Counted from the first letter of the stretch, positions 8,835-17,714 are shown. The stretch is 32,899 nt of DNA from an uncultured Flavobacteriales bacterium (GCA_905479995.1 CAJQON010000049.1:1-32899), one strand, 5' to 3'. Program-made: numbers and translations. The notes: generated by a model not told the origin, from the sequence alone.

Positions 8835-11783
8835 TTAGTTCACGCTTTTGCCATAAAAGTTGACAGCAATCAACTCTTCCAAAAGCATTCTTTTGCCATT
8901 ATAAAATGGCGTTATCCACGCGTCTTTTTGACCCGATTTTATAATTTTTTGACGAAGTACTTCAGCTTCCTTCATAGTTGTAAATACACCCTGAGTAAAC
9001 CTTGTAATTTGATCAGGATAATTTGTTATTAATGGATTACCATATTGAACTAAATGATCCCACTTATAATTTTTTGGAAAGCGGTACGCTGCTATCTGTA
9101 TCCTAAACTCTAATCCTTCAGCACAAGAGTTTCCTCCCATTGCAATAAGCTTATCATAAACCGATTTCACATTTAAATCCTTACCAATAAACCACGCAAA
9201 GTCTTTTATTTCCGTTTCACAAGGTCCGCTAAGCAAAGCCTCAACTACTGGCTCAACCACCGGCTCTACAATTGGCTCAACAATTAGTTCAACTACTGGT
9301 TCCACATCAGGCTTTGTGTTTGCCAAATCTTCTTGTTGCTTTTCAGGTAACTCTTCAAATACTTTTCGTTTACCAAATACAAACACTGTAACAAATGCAT
9401 CAGCATTATCTTTTTCCTTTTCCACTAACATTTCACGAAATTTTTCGGCATCTTCAAGTGTTTTGAATGGACCAAAAGTATAACGAGTCATTCCATCTGG
9501 ATAAACTTTTGCAGTTATTTTACCATATTTTTCTAATTCAGCAGAATTAAAATCTTCTGGATTTTTTACCGCACCAATTTCAACTTTAAAACTTAATCCG
9601 GTTATAGTTTTATCAGCAGCATCTGTAAGCTTATCATTGGTAAGATCCAAATCATTATTATCAACTAAATCGGTAGCACTATTTTCATTAACATCTTCTC
9701 CTTCTGGAATAGTATCATTCCCAGTTAACTTGTCATGAATATTTACCTTTGGCTCATCAAACTCTGTTTTAACAAACTCTTCAGGATAATACTGTTTTAG
9801 TGTTTTTTCTACACCATTATCATTAACTGTAACAATTAGTTCCTTACAATCATCATCACTTTTTACGATGTTAACTCGATCTATTTCAGAAGCTAAAAGC
9901 GTTTCATAAGGTCCAACAATAGTTTTAGATGTCCCATCAGGATAATTTACCGTATTTAATTTAGAAAGAATCTCTTGATCAACCTTAGTTGTATCTATAC
10001 AATCTGCATTTAAAAAATACTGAACCCCAGCTTCTTTCACATCCCCTTTTCGGTCTAAAATTCTACTATAAACCATTTCCTCATAGCCTTCCTTTGTGCT
10101 TTCTACTTTATATTTTTCTATTTGTTTATCAATTTTCCCTTGAAGAGGATCTAACTCATCAGCAACCGAAACACCTTCTACTTTTTCTTTTGAATAAACA
10201 TTAAAATCATGCTCAACCTGAACATAAGTAGATAGAGACTCTATGTCGATGTAATCAATTTTAGTTTCATAACCTTCTACTTCAATGGCAATTTTGTATT
10301 TGTTACCTGGAGTAAGGGCCAACATATATTTTCCTGAGGTTGCATTAGACTTGTACTCACCCTCAACTTCTCCTGTAGTTTCATTTGATACAGTAATATC
10401 TGCAGAAACTGGTTCACCATCAGCCTGAGTAACACCAACAACCAATGCTAAAATTGGTCGTTTTCCAAAATGACCAGGAGCAACAGTATAAATATCGTGT
10501 TTCCCATTCTCACTTCTTCCTGCAGTAGAATAATACCCTGTTTTTGCGTCTGCAGAGAGCACATAATACCTGTCATCATCAATTGTATTAACTGGGTAAC
10601 CAACATTTTCAGGAGCATCCCACCCATCATTATCTAAATAGGTGTAAAAAATATCGTACCCACCCATACTATTATGTCCTTTAGAACTAAAGTACATCGT
10701 TCTTCCATCAGGATGAATAAAAGGTGCGTCATCATCAAACTTAGTATTAATAGTAGGCCCTAAATTCATAATCTCTCCCCAAGTATCATCGGGCTGTTTG
10801 GTTGCAGAATAAAGATCTCTACCTCCAAAACCACCTTCTCTATCACTCGAAAAATAAAGTGTTTTCCCATTAGCAACCAACGTAGCACTTCCTTCCCAAG
10901 CATCTGTATTTATACTACCTGCTAACTTTTCAGGTTTCATCCACTCTTCACCATTTAACTTACTCAGATAAATATCTCCATGATCCTTCTTATTTTGTTT
11001 GTACACAAAAAGCGACTGACCATCTACAGATAAAGCAATACTTGCATCATGGTTATTGGTATTAATATTTTCACCTATACTTTCTGGCTCTAACCATTCA
11101 TCTCTCAACTTATAAGAGATCATAACATCCTCATAATATTGTCCATCCGAATCTGGTTTCCCAGAAGTATTTAGCAATCCTCCTTTACTTCTGTCTCCTC
11201 TATAAGTATAAATAATCATTGTCTCATCTGGAGTTATAACAGGTACATACTCTGAGTTTTCCGTGTTAATTGGAGATCCAATAGGAACAATTTCAACTAC
11301 AACACTATCTTGCATGTAAATTTCTGCGTTTTGACAATACACAATATTTTGACGGGCTAAAGCCTTCTGTTCATCTGAAATATCTTGAGATTGAATGTAA
11401 GCCTCGTAAACCCCTATAGCCTCATCAAATCTACCATTAACAGCATACGCTCTTCCTAAATAAAAATTCACCTCATTAAAATCTACATTTAAATCTTTTA
11501 CTGAAAGTAAAGTCTCTAACGCTTCTATTTTTCTATTCTTAAAATAAGTATAGCAAATACCCGTCATAAGCTTATAATAAGGATCCTCAGGTTTATTTTC
11601 TAACAATTTCTCAAACAACCTAACAGCTTTAGGTATATTTCGATTATCCTCATCTTCATAGTATGACTCAGCCTTTTCCAACATCTGCTTCTCTTCCTTA
11701 TTTGAAAGAGTACCCTGAGCAAAAGTGGAACCAACAACTATTATTATTAACAATATAGTTGAAAAAATTTTCTTTTCAATCAT
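8835..11783 (-). CDS. TPR / PD40 propeller / CRD protein with tandem SPOR-like C-terminal modules
   Basis: This is a large exported protein, 982 residues from the ATG at 11783. I chose that start because MIEKKIFSTILLIIIVVGSTFAQ is a clean signal peptide; upstream ATGs at 11804 and 11852 add a charged or odd extension. Order: TPR-like helices (about 30-155), PD40 propeller repeats (about 165-430), a carboxypeptidase-regulatory-like domain (about 440-530), then three divergent modules sharing a YPDG...GPF.T pattern (YPDG-GPY, YPDG-GPF, YPDQ-GVF), which look like SPOR domains. A Val-Glu-Pro-rich linker lies between the second and third. SPOR domains bind denuded glycan strands, so this seems to swap the OmpA anchor of the PorE layout for SPOR-type anchoring. 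Exact role unknown. It is divergent from the M16 gene at 11937. Confidence 0.78.
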   Translation of the reverse strand: MIEKKIFSTILLIIIVVGSTFAQGTLSNKEEKQMLEKAESYYEDEDNRNIPKAVRLFEKLLENKPEDPYYKLMTGICYTYFKNRKIEALETLLSVKDLNVDFNEVNFYLGRAYAVNGRFDEAIGVYEAYIQSQDISDEQKALARQNIVYCQNAEIYMQDSVVVEIVPIGSPINTENSEYVPVITPDETMIIYTYRGDRSKGGLLNTSGKPDSDGQYYEDVMISYKLRDEWLEPESIGENINTNNHDASIALSVDGQSLFVYKQNKKDHGDIYLSKLNGEEWMKPEKLAGSINTDAWEGSATLVANGKTLYFSSDREGGFGGRDLYSATKQPDDTWGEIMNLGPTINTKFDDDAPFIHPDGRTMYFSSKGHNSMGGYDIFYTYLDNDGWDAPENVGYPVNTIDDDRYYVLSADAKTGYYSTAGRSENGKHDIYTVAPGHFGKRPILALVVGVTQADGEPVSADITVSNETTGEVEGEYKSNATSGKYMLALTPGNKYKIAIEVEGYETKIDYIDIESLSTYVQVEHDFNVYSKEKVEGVSVADELDPLQGKIDKQIEKYKVESTKEGYEEMVYSRILDRKGDVKEAGVQYFLNADCIDTTKVDQEILSKLNTVNYPDGTSKTIVGPYETLLASEIDRVNIVKSDDDCKELIVTVNDNGVEKTLKQYYPEEFVKTEFDEPKVNIHDKLTGNDTIPEGEDVNENSATDLVDNNDLDLTNDKLTDAADKTITGLSFKVEIGAVKNPEDFNSAELEKYGKITAKVYPDGMTRYTFGPFKTLEDAEKFREMLVEKEKDNADAFVTVFVFGKRKVFEELPEKQQEDLANTKPDVEPVVELIVEPIVEPVVEPVVEALLSGPCETEIKDFAWFIGKDLNVKSVYDKLIAMGGNSCAEGLEFRIQIAAYRFPKNYKWDHLVQYGNPLITNYPDQITRFTQGVFTTMKEAEVLRQKIIKSGQKDAWITPFYNGKRMLLEELIAVNFYGKSVN
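9233..9309 (-). repeat. Degenerate repeats encoding a Val-Glu-Pro-rich linker
   Basis: Short direct repeats of the type GGCTCAAC/GGTTCCAC encode a run of VEP(V/I) units in the TPR/propeller/SPOR-like protein. Such a proline-rich acidic linker would hold the last SPOR-like module away from the rest. Repeat number could vary between strains. Confidence 0.6.
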
Positions 11784-11841
11784 TTTAAAATCAGATTTAT
11801 ACATGAAACCGAGGCTAAAATAATTGAATATAAGACACGAT

Positions 11842-11881
11842 GTTATTAACATTTTTTGCAGTTATTAACGCAGTTATTAAC
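11842..11881. repeat. Three direct GTTATTAAC repeats in a divergent intergenic region
   Basis: GTTATTAAC occurs at 11842-11850, 11861-11869 and 11873-11881; the last two extend to GCAGTTATTAAC. They lie between the divergent starts of the TPR/propeller gene (11783) and the M16 peptidase (11937), just upstream of the -7 element at 11904. The placement suits a regulator binding site. No known regulator was recognised. Confidence 0.6.
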
Positions 11882-11903
11882 ACACCCTTAACTAATTGTG
11901 GTT

Positions 11904-11911
11904 TATATTTG
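11904..11911 (+). promoter_or_regulatory. Putative -7 promoter element of the M16 peptidase operon
   Basis: TATATTTG is an exact TAnnTTTG match, 25 bases before the GTG start at 11937. It overlaps the longer reading frame that opens at 11898, which argues against that earlier start. No clear -33 TTTG is seen; the third GTTATTAAC repeat lies 22 bases upstream. Confidence 0.5.
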
Positions 11912-11936
11912 TCTAAAATTCTTTAATAATAAGGGC

Positions 11937-13166
11937 GTGGAGTATAATTTGTATTCGTTAAAAAATGGTATTCGTATCATTCACAAACGCACTTTAAGCG
12001 AGGTTACGCACTGTGGCTTTGTTATAAATACAGGAAGTCGAGATGAAAATATTGACAAAAGCGGTATAACCCATTTTATTGAGCATGCTTTTTTTAAAGG
12101 AACGAACAAAAGAAAATCTCATCACATTTTAAATAGAATTGACAGTGTTGGAGGCGAAATAAATGCTTATACCACAAAAGAGAATACCAGTATTTACGCT
12201 TCTTTTACCAACCAACACTTTGAACGAGCAATTGAGCTACTTAGTGATATCCTCTTCAATTCTACTTTTCCAAAAGTAGAATTAGATAAAGAAAAAGAAG
12301 TGGTTATTGATGAAATAAACTCTTACTTAGACAGCCCATACGAACAAATTTATGACGATTTTGAGGAGATGGTTTTTAAAGACCACCCCTTAGGAATGAA
12401 CATCTTAGGTACTGAAAAAACAGTAAAAAAATTGAAGCAAAAGGATATTTTAACACATATTTCCAATAATTACCAAACAGATCAAATTGTTTTTAGCATT
12501 GTTGGAAATATACCCTTAAAAAAGGTTGAAAAATTATGCGAAAAGTATTTGGCTGCTATTCCTGAGAAAAAATCAATAATAAAAAGAAATAAGTTTAATA
12601 CCTACCAAGCAAAGCAAACAAAAATAACTAAAGAAATTTACCAAACACATTGCTTAATTGGATCTGAAGCATACAGTTCATTCGACCCAAGCAAAACAGG
12701 TTTTATTTTACTCAACAACATACTTGGCGGACCTGCCATGAATAGCAGACTAAACATGGGGATTAGAGAGAAGTATGGCTATGCTTACAACATAGAATCA
12801 TCTTATACCACATTTTCAGATACTGGCTTATTTTACATCTATTTTGGAACGGATCAAAAACATTTAGGTAGATGTTTAAGTTTAGTACACAAAGAATTGA
12901 AGTTATTAAGAGAAAAACAAATTTCTAGCGCTCAGCTCAAAAAAGCCAAACAGCAATTAATTGGTCAAATTACCCTATCTGAAGAGAATAACTGCAATGT
13001 AATGCTTGGCATTGGGAAGAGCATCTTACTACACAACAAGGTCGACAGCCTATTAGAAACTTATGAAAAGATTAATGCTATCAGTCAAACCCAACTGCAA
13101 GAAATAGCAAACAACGTATTTGAAGCCAACAAATTAAGCAGTTTAATTTACACTCAAAAAACATAA
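11937..13166 (+). CDS. M16 family zinc peptidase (processing-peptidase-like)
   Basis: This is an intact M16 metallopeptidase of 409 residues. The inverted zinc motif HFIEH is at residues 46-50. A glutamate at 126 (VVIDEI), 76 residues after the second His, fits the third zinc ligand spacing of the family. The C-terminal half has the inactive-like second domain with the IREKYGYAYNIES Arg/Tyr segment that holds substrate. I chose the GTG at 11937 because it gives the usual MEYNLYSLKNGIRIIHK opening, and because the longer frame from GTG 11898 runs through the likely -7 element. No signal peptide, so cytosolic. It is followed after 5 bases by an O-methyltransferase and probably heads a three-gene operon. 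Substrate unknown. Confidence 0.88.
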   Translation: MEYNLYSLKNGIRIIHKRTLSEVTHCGFVINTGSRDENIDKSGITHFIEHAFFKGTNKRKSHHILNRIDSVGGEINAYTTKENTSIYASFTNQHFERAIELLSDILFNSTFPKVELDKEKEVVIDEINSYLDSPYEQIYDDFEEMVFKDHPLGMNILGTEKTVKKLKQKDILTHISNNYQTDQIVFSIVGNIPLKKVEKLCEKYLAAIPEKKSIIKRNKFNTYQAKQTKITKEIYQTHCLIGSEAYSSFDPSKTGFILLNNILGGPAMNSRLNMGIREKYGYAYNIESSYTTFSDTGLFYIYFGTDQKHLGRCLSLVHKELKLLREKQISSAQLKKAKQQLIGQITLSEENNCNVMLGIGKSILLHNKVDSLLETYEKINAISQTQLQEIANNVFEANKLSSLIYTQKT

Positions 13167-13171
13167 ATAAA

Positions 13172-13813
13172 ATGGATTTTTTACCTGAAGAAATAGAAAA
13201 TTATGTAGCGAAACATTCTGAATCAGAACCTCAATTATTAAATGAACTCAACCATGAAACTTGGGAAAAAGTATTGATTCCAAGAATGCTTTCGGGACAT
13301 ATTCAAGGAAGAATATTGAGCATGCTTTCACACATGATAAAGCCAAGTTGTGTTTTAGAAATAGGAACTTATACTGGCTATTCTGCCCTATGTTTTGCAG
13401 AAGGACTTCAAGCCAATGGGCATATCCATACTATAGATATTAACGAAGAGTTAAAAACAATGGTAGATTCTTATATTGAAAAATCTGATTTAAGGAACTC
13501 CATTACCAACCACATTGGGAATGCTCTTGAAATTATTCCACGCTTAGACCTAACTTTTGACCTTGTATTTATTGATGCTGATAAAACAAATTATTCTAAT
13601 TATTACGATTTGGTTTTTGACAAGGTTAAACCTGGTGGATATATTATTGCCGACAATGTACTTTGGAGTGGAAAAGTTGTTGAAGCAAAAGAAAATTTAG
13701 ATCCAGACACGATATCTCTAATAGAATATTCTGAAAAAATTCAGGCAGATGAAAGAGTTCAGAATGTTCTTTTACCAGTTAGAGATGGTTTAATGATTTT
13801 ACGTAAAAAATAA
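13172..13813 (+). CDS. SAM-dependent O-methyltransferase, family 3
   Basis: This is a 213-residue cytosolic methyltransferase of the caffeoyl-CoA/catechol O-methyltransferase type. The SAM-binding glycine motif EIGTYTGYSA lies at residues 63-72, the ribose-binding acid in HTIDIN at about 86-91, and the metal-binding FIDADKTNY and ADNVLWSGKV segments follow at about 132 and 153. These acids bind the divalent metal in this family. It begins 5 bases after the M16 gene and is surely co-transcribed. Bacterial members act on small catechol-like compounds, but the substrate cannot be read from sequence. The length is normal and nothing is broken. Confidence 0.9.
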   Translation: MDFLPEEIENYVAKHSESEPQLLNELNHETWEKVLIPRMLSGHIQGRILSMLSHMIKPSCVLEIGTYTGYSALCFAEGLQANGHIHTIDINEELKTMVDSYIEKSDLRNSITNHIGNALEIIPRLDLTFDLVFIDADKTNYSNYYDLVFDKVKPGGYIIADNVLWSGKVVEAKENLDPDTISLIEYSEKIQADERVQNVLLPVRDGLMILRKK

Positions 13814-13844
13814 ATTCTGTACATTTATTAGATAAATTGAAAAT

Positions 13845-14126
13845 ATGAAGTCTACCCTAAATGTTTTAAGATTAATTGCCTTGTTAGAAGGTATTTCATT
13901 GCTCGTTTTATTATTCATAGCAATGCCGCTTAAGTATTTTTTTGACAAACCCGAAGCGGTTAAAATAGTAGGAATGGCTCACGGAGTGCTCTTTGTTTTG
14001 TACTCCATTAATTTATTAATTGTACACCTACAATTTAAGTGGAATATAGGCAAAACAGCAGCAGCTTTTATTGCCTCATTTATTCCTTTTGGAACATTTT
14101 ATGCAGACAAAAAATGGTTTAGATAG
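13845..14126 (+). CDS. DUF3817 small integral membrane protein
   Basis: This is a 93-residue membrane protein with three hydrophobic segments, at about 5-28, 40-60 and 68-85. The LLEGISLLVLLFIAMPLKY, VGMAHGVLFVLY and FIPFGTFYADK blocks match the DUF3817 pattern, including the His in the second helix. The gene lies 31 bases after the methyltransferase on the same strand and is probably part of the operon that starts at the M16 peptidase. Its function is not known. It converges on the nfu gene, leaving only 5 bases between the two stops. Confidence 0.85.
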   Translation: MKSTLNVLRLIALLEGISLLVLLFIAMPLKYFFDKPEAVKIVGMAHGVLFVLYSINLLIVHLQFKWNIGKTAAAFIASFIPFGTFYADKKWFR

Positions 14127-14131
14127 TATTT

Positions 14132-14758
14132 CTAGCCATTAATAGCTTCTACCTCTTTTACTTCTGGCAACATATTTTTAAGCAAAGATTCAATTCCGCC
14201 TTTTAAAGTCATTGTAGATGATGGACATCCACTACAAGAGCCTTTTAAAACAACTTTCACAACACCATCTTCAAATGAATCCAATTCAATTGCACCACCA
14301 TCACTTTCCACAGCAGGCTTAATGTACTCGTCTAAAATCTCTGAAATACGCTTTTCAAAATCTGAATATTCTTTAACCGTAAGTTCCTCTGAAGCAACAT
14401 CCTCAACAGAATCATCTTCAACGGTTGGAGCATTTAAAACTTCTGCTTTAATTACTTCCATACCCTCAACATTTAAATACTCCTTTATAAACTCTCGCAA
14501 CTCCATTACAACATCTGTCCACTCTATAGACTCACTTTTTGTAATAGTAACAAAATTTCCGGCAATAAAGACACCGTTAATAAACGGAAAACTAAACAAT
14601 TTTTCTGCCAATGGTGAAGGACCTCCTACTCTTTGATTGGCCAAAACTTCATATGACTTATCATTGGTAATCAACCACCTGTTTGACACAAACTTCATTG
14701 TACTTGGGTTGGGTGTACTTTCGGCATATACCGTATATGGAGCATCAGATTCTTTCAT
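14132..14758 (-). CDS. nfu: Nfu-type iron-sulfur cluster carrier
   Basis: This protein carries and delivers Fe-S clusters to apoproteins in the cytosol. At 208 residues it has an Nfu N-terminal domain (about 8-95, YAESTPNPSTMKFV opening) joined by an acidic linker to a NifU-like C-terminal domain. The cluster-binding CxxC is GSCSGCPSS, with Cys 175 and 178. The earlier TTG start at 14779 falls inside an apparent -7 element (14777-14784), so the ATG at 14758 is preferred. The gene converges with the DUF3817 gene and diverges from the FG-GAP gene. No suf or isc genes are in the window. Confidence 0.92.
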   Translation of the reverse strand: MKESDAPYTVYAESTPNPSTMKFVSNRWLITNDKSYEVLANQRVGGPSPLAEKLFSFPFINGVFIAGNFVTITKSESIEWTDVVMELREFIKEYLNVEGMEVIKAEVLNAPTVEDDSVEDVASEELTVKEYSDFEKRISEILDEYIKPAVESDGGAIELDSFEDGVVKVVLKGSCSGCPSSTMTLKGGIESLLKNMLPEVKEVEAING

Positions 14759-14776
14759 TGTATTATAAGTTTTATA

Positions 14777-14784
14777 CAAAAGTA
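14777..14784 (-). promoter_or_regulatory. Putative -7 promoter element of nfu
   Basis: The minus strand reads TACTTTTG, an exact TAnnTTTG match, 18 bases before the ATG at 14758. A TTTG is present upstream but only about 14 bases away, too close for a standard -33. The same AATTACTTTTG string precedes cysD. Confidence 0.5.
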
Positions 14785-14907
14785 ATTAAGAAAGCTTACA
14801 AAAAAGCCTTTTTTGTCTCTCTAAGTAGTTTTAAGTAATTTTAAAGCTGCATAAATCCCTCTTATCATAAAATTTAGACGATTTAAAAGCATATAATATT
14901 TTACGCT

Positions 14908-17163
14908 ATGAAACGAACCCTACTACTCTTCACACTCATCAATATACTTTTTATTAACATTACTATAGCTCAAACTAAATTTTTTAGATCAGACTCTATT
15001 ATAGTATTAGCAGTTAACGGAGACACGTTGCAAAATCCTTGGACAGGAGGTTTTAATGCAGTTCAATTTTCTGAAGTTGATTTAAACATTGATGGAGTAA
15101 TGGATCTTTTTGTTTATGACAGAACTGGAAACAAAATATCAACCTTTATTAATGCCGGAATACCAAATACAATTCAATACAAGCACGAACCTTACTACCA
15201 ACAATTTTTTCCAAATGACTTAAACGGATGGGTACTCTTAAGAGATTACAATTGTGATGGAAAAGTCGATTTGTTTACATCTTATAAGGGTGGTATAGCA
15301 GCTTATAAAAACAACTCAACTACTCAGTTAAGTTTTGAGTTAGACACCAATCAGCTTTTTAGTGATTCTCAACCCGACTCAATCAACCCTGTTTACCAAA
15401 ACATATTTTTAAGCAGTGCAGATATTCCTGCTTTTGATGACATAGATAATGATGGAGATTTAGACCTTTTAGCCTTAAGTAATGTAGGCGACAGAGTGGT
15501 ATATCACAAAAATATGTCTATGGAAAAGTATGGCAACTGTAGTGCCTTAGATTTTCAAGTTAGAAACAAATGTTGGGGATATTTTAAAGAAAATGCACTG
15601 ATAAATCAAGTAGTTTTATACGACACTTGCACAATTAATATTGGTAGCCCTGAAAAATCTACTCCAAGAGACAAGCACATTGGAGGATCTTCATTTTTCA
15701 CACTAGATGTTGATGGGAACAACAGTAAAGACCTTGTTATTGGTGGCAACTCATTTAAGGATTTACTTCTACTTATTAACAGCGACTTAAGCCCTAACCT
15801 TACAGCTTCATCAGTAAGCAGTCAAAATACTAATTTCCCCTCCAACACAACTAGTACATCAGCGGTAAACATTGATCATTTTCCAGCAGGATTCTACATA
15901 GATGTAAACAACAACAACATTAAGGATTTAATCGCTTCAGCAAATTGCACCTTTTCTTGTCAAGACATGAAAAATGTTTGGCACTATGAAAATACTGGAG
16001 CAAACAACAATCCAGATTTCAATTTTACTTCCAATTCATTTCTTCAAGATGACATGATAGAAATAGGTTCGGGCGCTCACCCAGTGTTTTTTGATTATAA
16101 TGCTGATGGTTTGGACGATATAATTATTGGAAATTACGGATACTACGAACCTCTTGTTACTGAGTTTTACATCTCTTCTTTGTGGCTTTACGAAAACATT
16201 GGAACACTAACCAAACCAAGATATCAATTGGTAGATTCTAATTATTTAAACATACCAAGTCTCGACTTAGATTTGTTTAGCACAAGAAAAACCTTATCTA
16301 TAATACCATGCTTTGGTGATATTGATGGAGATGGAGATGAAGATTTATTACTAGGAGATTACCTCGGTCATTTACACTATTTCGAAAATTCTGCTGGCCC
16401 AGGAAATCCTGCTTCATTTAGCTTAACACAAGCTGAATATGCCGGACTTGATGTTGGAACAAATGCTTCTCCACAACTAATAGATTTAAACAGAGATAAT
16501 TTACTTGACCTAGTTATTGGTAAGGAAGACGGTTTTATTAGTTACTATGAAAACACTGGAACTGCTTTGGCACCTATTTTCACTTTAACAACTAACTCCT
16601 TAGGAAATGTTCACACCAAACGACCAAGCGACTTTAAAGGAAATAGCACTCCATTTGTTTATGATGACGGTGGAACATATTCAATACTTTCTGGCTCTAA
16701 CCACGGAGCACTCTTTAAATTTACCAACATTGATGGAAACCTAGGTGGTACATTTACTGCAGACACTTCTTATCTTGGTATTTGGGAAGGTATTCAATCA
16801 ACAATAAACATGAATGACATTAACAATGATGGTGTTATTGATTTTATAATTGGAAATTATGCTGGAGGAGTATCCATGTATCAAGGATATACACCAAACA
16901 ACATAAGCTCCTTCCAATATTCACAATCATCAATTAACATATATCCTAATCCTGCAAAAGACCAATTAAACGTAACTATAAATGATGATGATATTAAAAT
17001 TGACTTTGTTACAATTTTAGATTTATCAGGAAAAGTATTGTTTTCTGAAAAAACAGAAAATACGAGCATTATTATAAACCTAAATGGCATTTCTAAAGGA
17101 ATTTATTTTGTAAAAGTGAATACTATCAATGGTTATACAACAAAAAAATTTATTAAAAATTGA
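14908..17163 (+). CDS. Secreted FG-GAP/VCBS-repeat protein with T9SS type A sorting domain
   Basis: This 751-residue protein is exported by Sec and then probably by the type IX system to the cell surface or outside. A signal peptide covers residues 1-21. Several FG-GAP/VCBS beta-propeller repeats follow, with calcium-loop motifs such as DIDNDGDLD, DYNADGLDD, DIDGDGDEDL and DINNDGVIDF. The last 80 residues form a type A C-terminal sorting domain, with INIYPNPAKDQLNV, a DLSGKVLF strand and a GIYFVKV...KKFIKN end. Such proteins often take part in adhesion or carry other domains, but no catalytic domain is visible here. It lies directly upstream of the metal cassette, 76 bases before the next ATG, with no terminator seen, so read-through is possible. 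Confidence 0.9.
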   Translation: MKRTLLLFTLINILFINITIAQTKFFRSDSIIVLAVNGDTLQNPWTGGFNAVQFSEVDLNIDGVMDLFVYDRTGNKISTFINAGIPNTIQYKHEPYYQQFFPNDLNGWVLLRDYNCDGKVDLFTSYKGGIAAYKNNSTTQLSFELDTNQLFSDSQPDSINPVYQNIFLSSADIPAFDDIDNDGDLDLLALSNVGDRVVYHKNMSMEKYGNCSALDFQVRNKCWGYFKENALINQVVLYDTCTINIGSPEKSTPRDKHIGGSSFFTLDVDGNNSKDLVIGGNSFKDLLLLINSDLSPNLTASSVSSQNTNFPSNTTSTSAVNIDHFPAGFYIDVNNNNIKDLIASANCTFSCQDMKNVWHYENTGANNNPDFNFTSNSFLQDDMIEIGSGAHPVFFDYNADGLDDIIIGNYGYYEPLVTEFYISSLWLYENIGTLTKPRYQLVDSNYLNIPSLDLDLFSTRKTLSIIPCFGDIDGDGDEDLLLGDYLGHLHYFENSAGPGNPASFSLTQAEYAGLDVGTNASPQLIDLNRDNLLDLVIGKEDGFISYYENTGTALAPIFTLTTNSLGNVHTKRPSDFKGNSTPFVYDDGGTYSILSGSNHGALFKFTNIDGNLGGTFTADTSYLGIWEGIQSTINMNDINNDGVIDFIIGNYAGGVSMYQGYTPNNISSFQYSQSSINIYPNPAKDQLNVTINDDDIKIDFVTILDLSGKVLFSEKTENTSIIINLNGISKGIYFVKVNTINGYTTKKFIKN

Positions 17164-17239
17164 TTCTAATTAAGTGTTATCTTCCCAAAAAATCATAAAA
17201 TATTAATAAAAACTAATATTATACCTATTTTTGATAAAG

Positions 17240-17629
17240 ATGACAAAGCACTTTAAACATATAACTTGTATTAGCCTAGCAGTAATTTTACTGTCTGCGA
17301 GCTTTCATTTTACGGTTTATAAAATGGAGTGCCTAATTAGCGGAAACACACAAATAAGCCTCTCTGATTTTGGTGAATGCAATGAAACAACAACTGGACA
17401 AAACATCATTAAAGAAACATGTTGCAGCTTTGACCAATTTAACATAGACTTTGATGTAGAATCTAATGTGTCACCTAAAATTCTACTTGCAACAACCTTA
17501 ACTAAAACTATAATTACCAATTATACTACTCAACCAATTGCTCAAAAAATAAGTCTAAACTTTGCTTCCAACCTTCCGCCCCCCGGTGGAACCGACCTAT
17601 TAAAATCTATACAAGTTTTCAGAATCTGA
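17240..17629 (+). CDS. Small exported Cys-rich protein, HYC_CC_PP-like
   Basis: This is a 129-residue protein with an N-terminal hydrophobic export segment (about 8-24). It has Cys31, Cys47, a CC pair at 61-62 and a C-terminal NLPPPGG motif (112-117) ending in QVFRI. The layout (cysteine near the end of the hydrophobic segment, a central CC, a late PP) resembles the HYC_CC_PP family of small Bacteroidota proteins found next to metal-related TonB receptors; the HYC motif itself is degenerate here (HFTVYKMEC). I start it at the ATG 17240 rather than the TTG at 17231. Its place just before a TonB receptor and an HMA protein suggests a periplasmic metal-binding or delivery role, possibly copper. 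The function is inferred. Confidence 0.75.
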   Translation: MTKHFKHITCISLAVILLSASFHFTVYKMECLISGNTQISLSDFGECNETTTGQNIIKETCCSFDQFNIDFDVESNVSPKILLATTLTKTIITNYTTQPIAQKISLNFASNLPPPGGTDLLKSIQVFRI

Positions 17630-17649
17630 TTCAATTTAATTGATCCAAC

Positions 17650-17686
17650 TTCCCATTTACAGTTTTACTTAAAAGCTTAATGGGAA
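17650..17686 (+). other. Stem-loop between the Cys-rich gene and the TonB receptor gene
   Basis: TTCCCATT (17650-17657) and AATGGGAA (17679-17686) form an 8-base stem with a 21-base loop that can partly pair again. It lies in the 85-base gap inside the cassette and lacks a T tract right after it, so it looks more like an attenuator, mRNA stability element or operator than a full terminator. Confidence 0.5.
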
Positions 17687-17714
17687 ACCTTTATTTACTT
17701 CAATTAAAAGAATT

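Noticed and set aside
11784-11852. N-terminal extension of the TPR/propeller protein from ATG 11852
   Set aside because: Its first codon overlaps the first GTTATTAAC repeat and it would place residues before a clean signal peptide.
11898-11936. Earlier GTG start for the M16 peptidase at 11937
   Set aside because: This extension runs through a perfect -7 promoter match (11904-11911) and adds residues not typical of the family start.
14322-14636. 104-residue plus-strand frame inside nfu
   Set aside because: Antisense shadow of nfu, rich in Ser from the reverse of acidic codons; no independent support.
14798-14816. ACAAAAAA-gcc-TTTTTTGT palindrome as a terminator
   Set aside because: It lies between two divergent genes where no transcript should end, and the stem is nearly all A-T.
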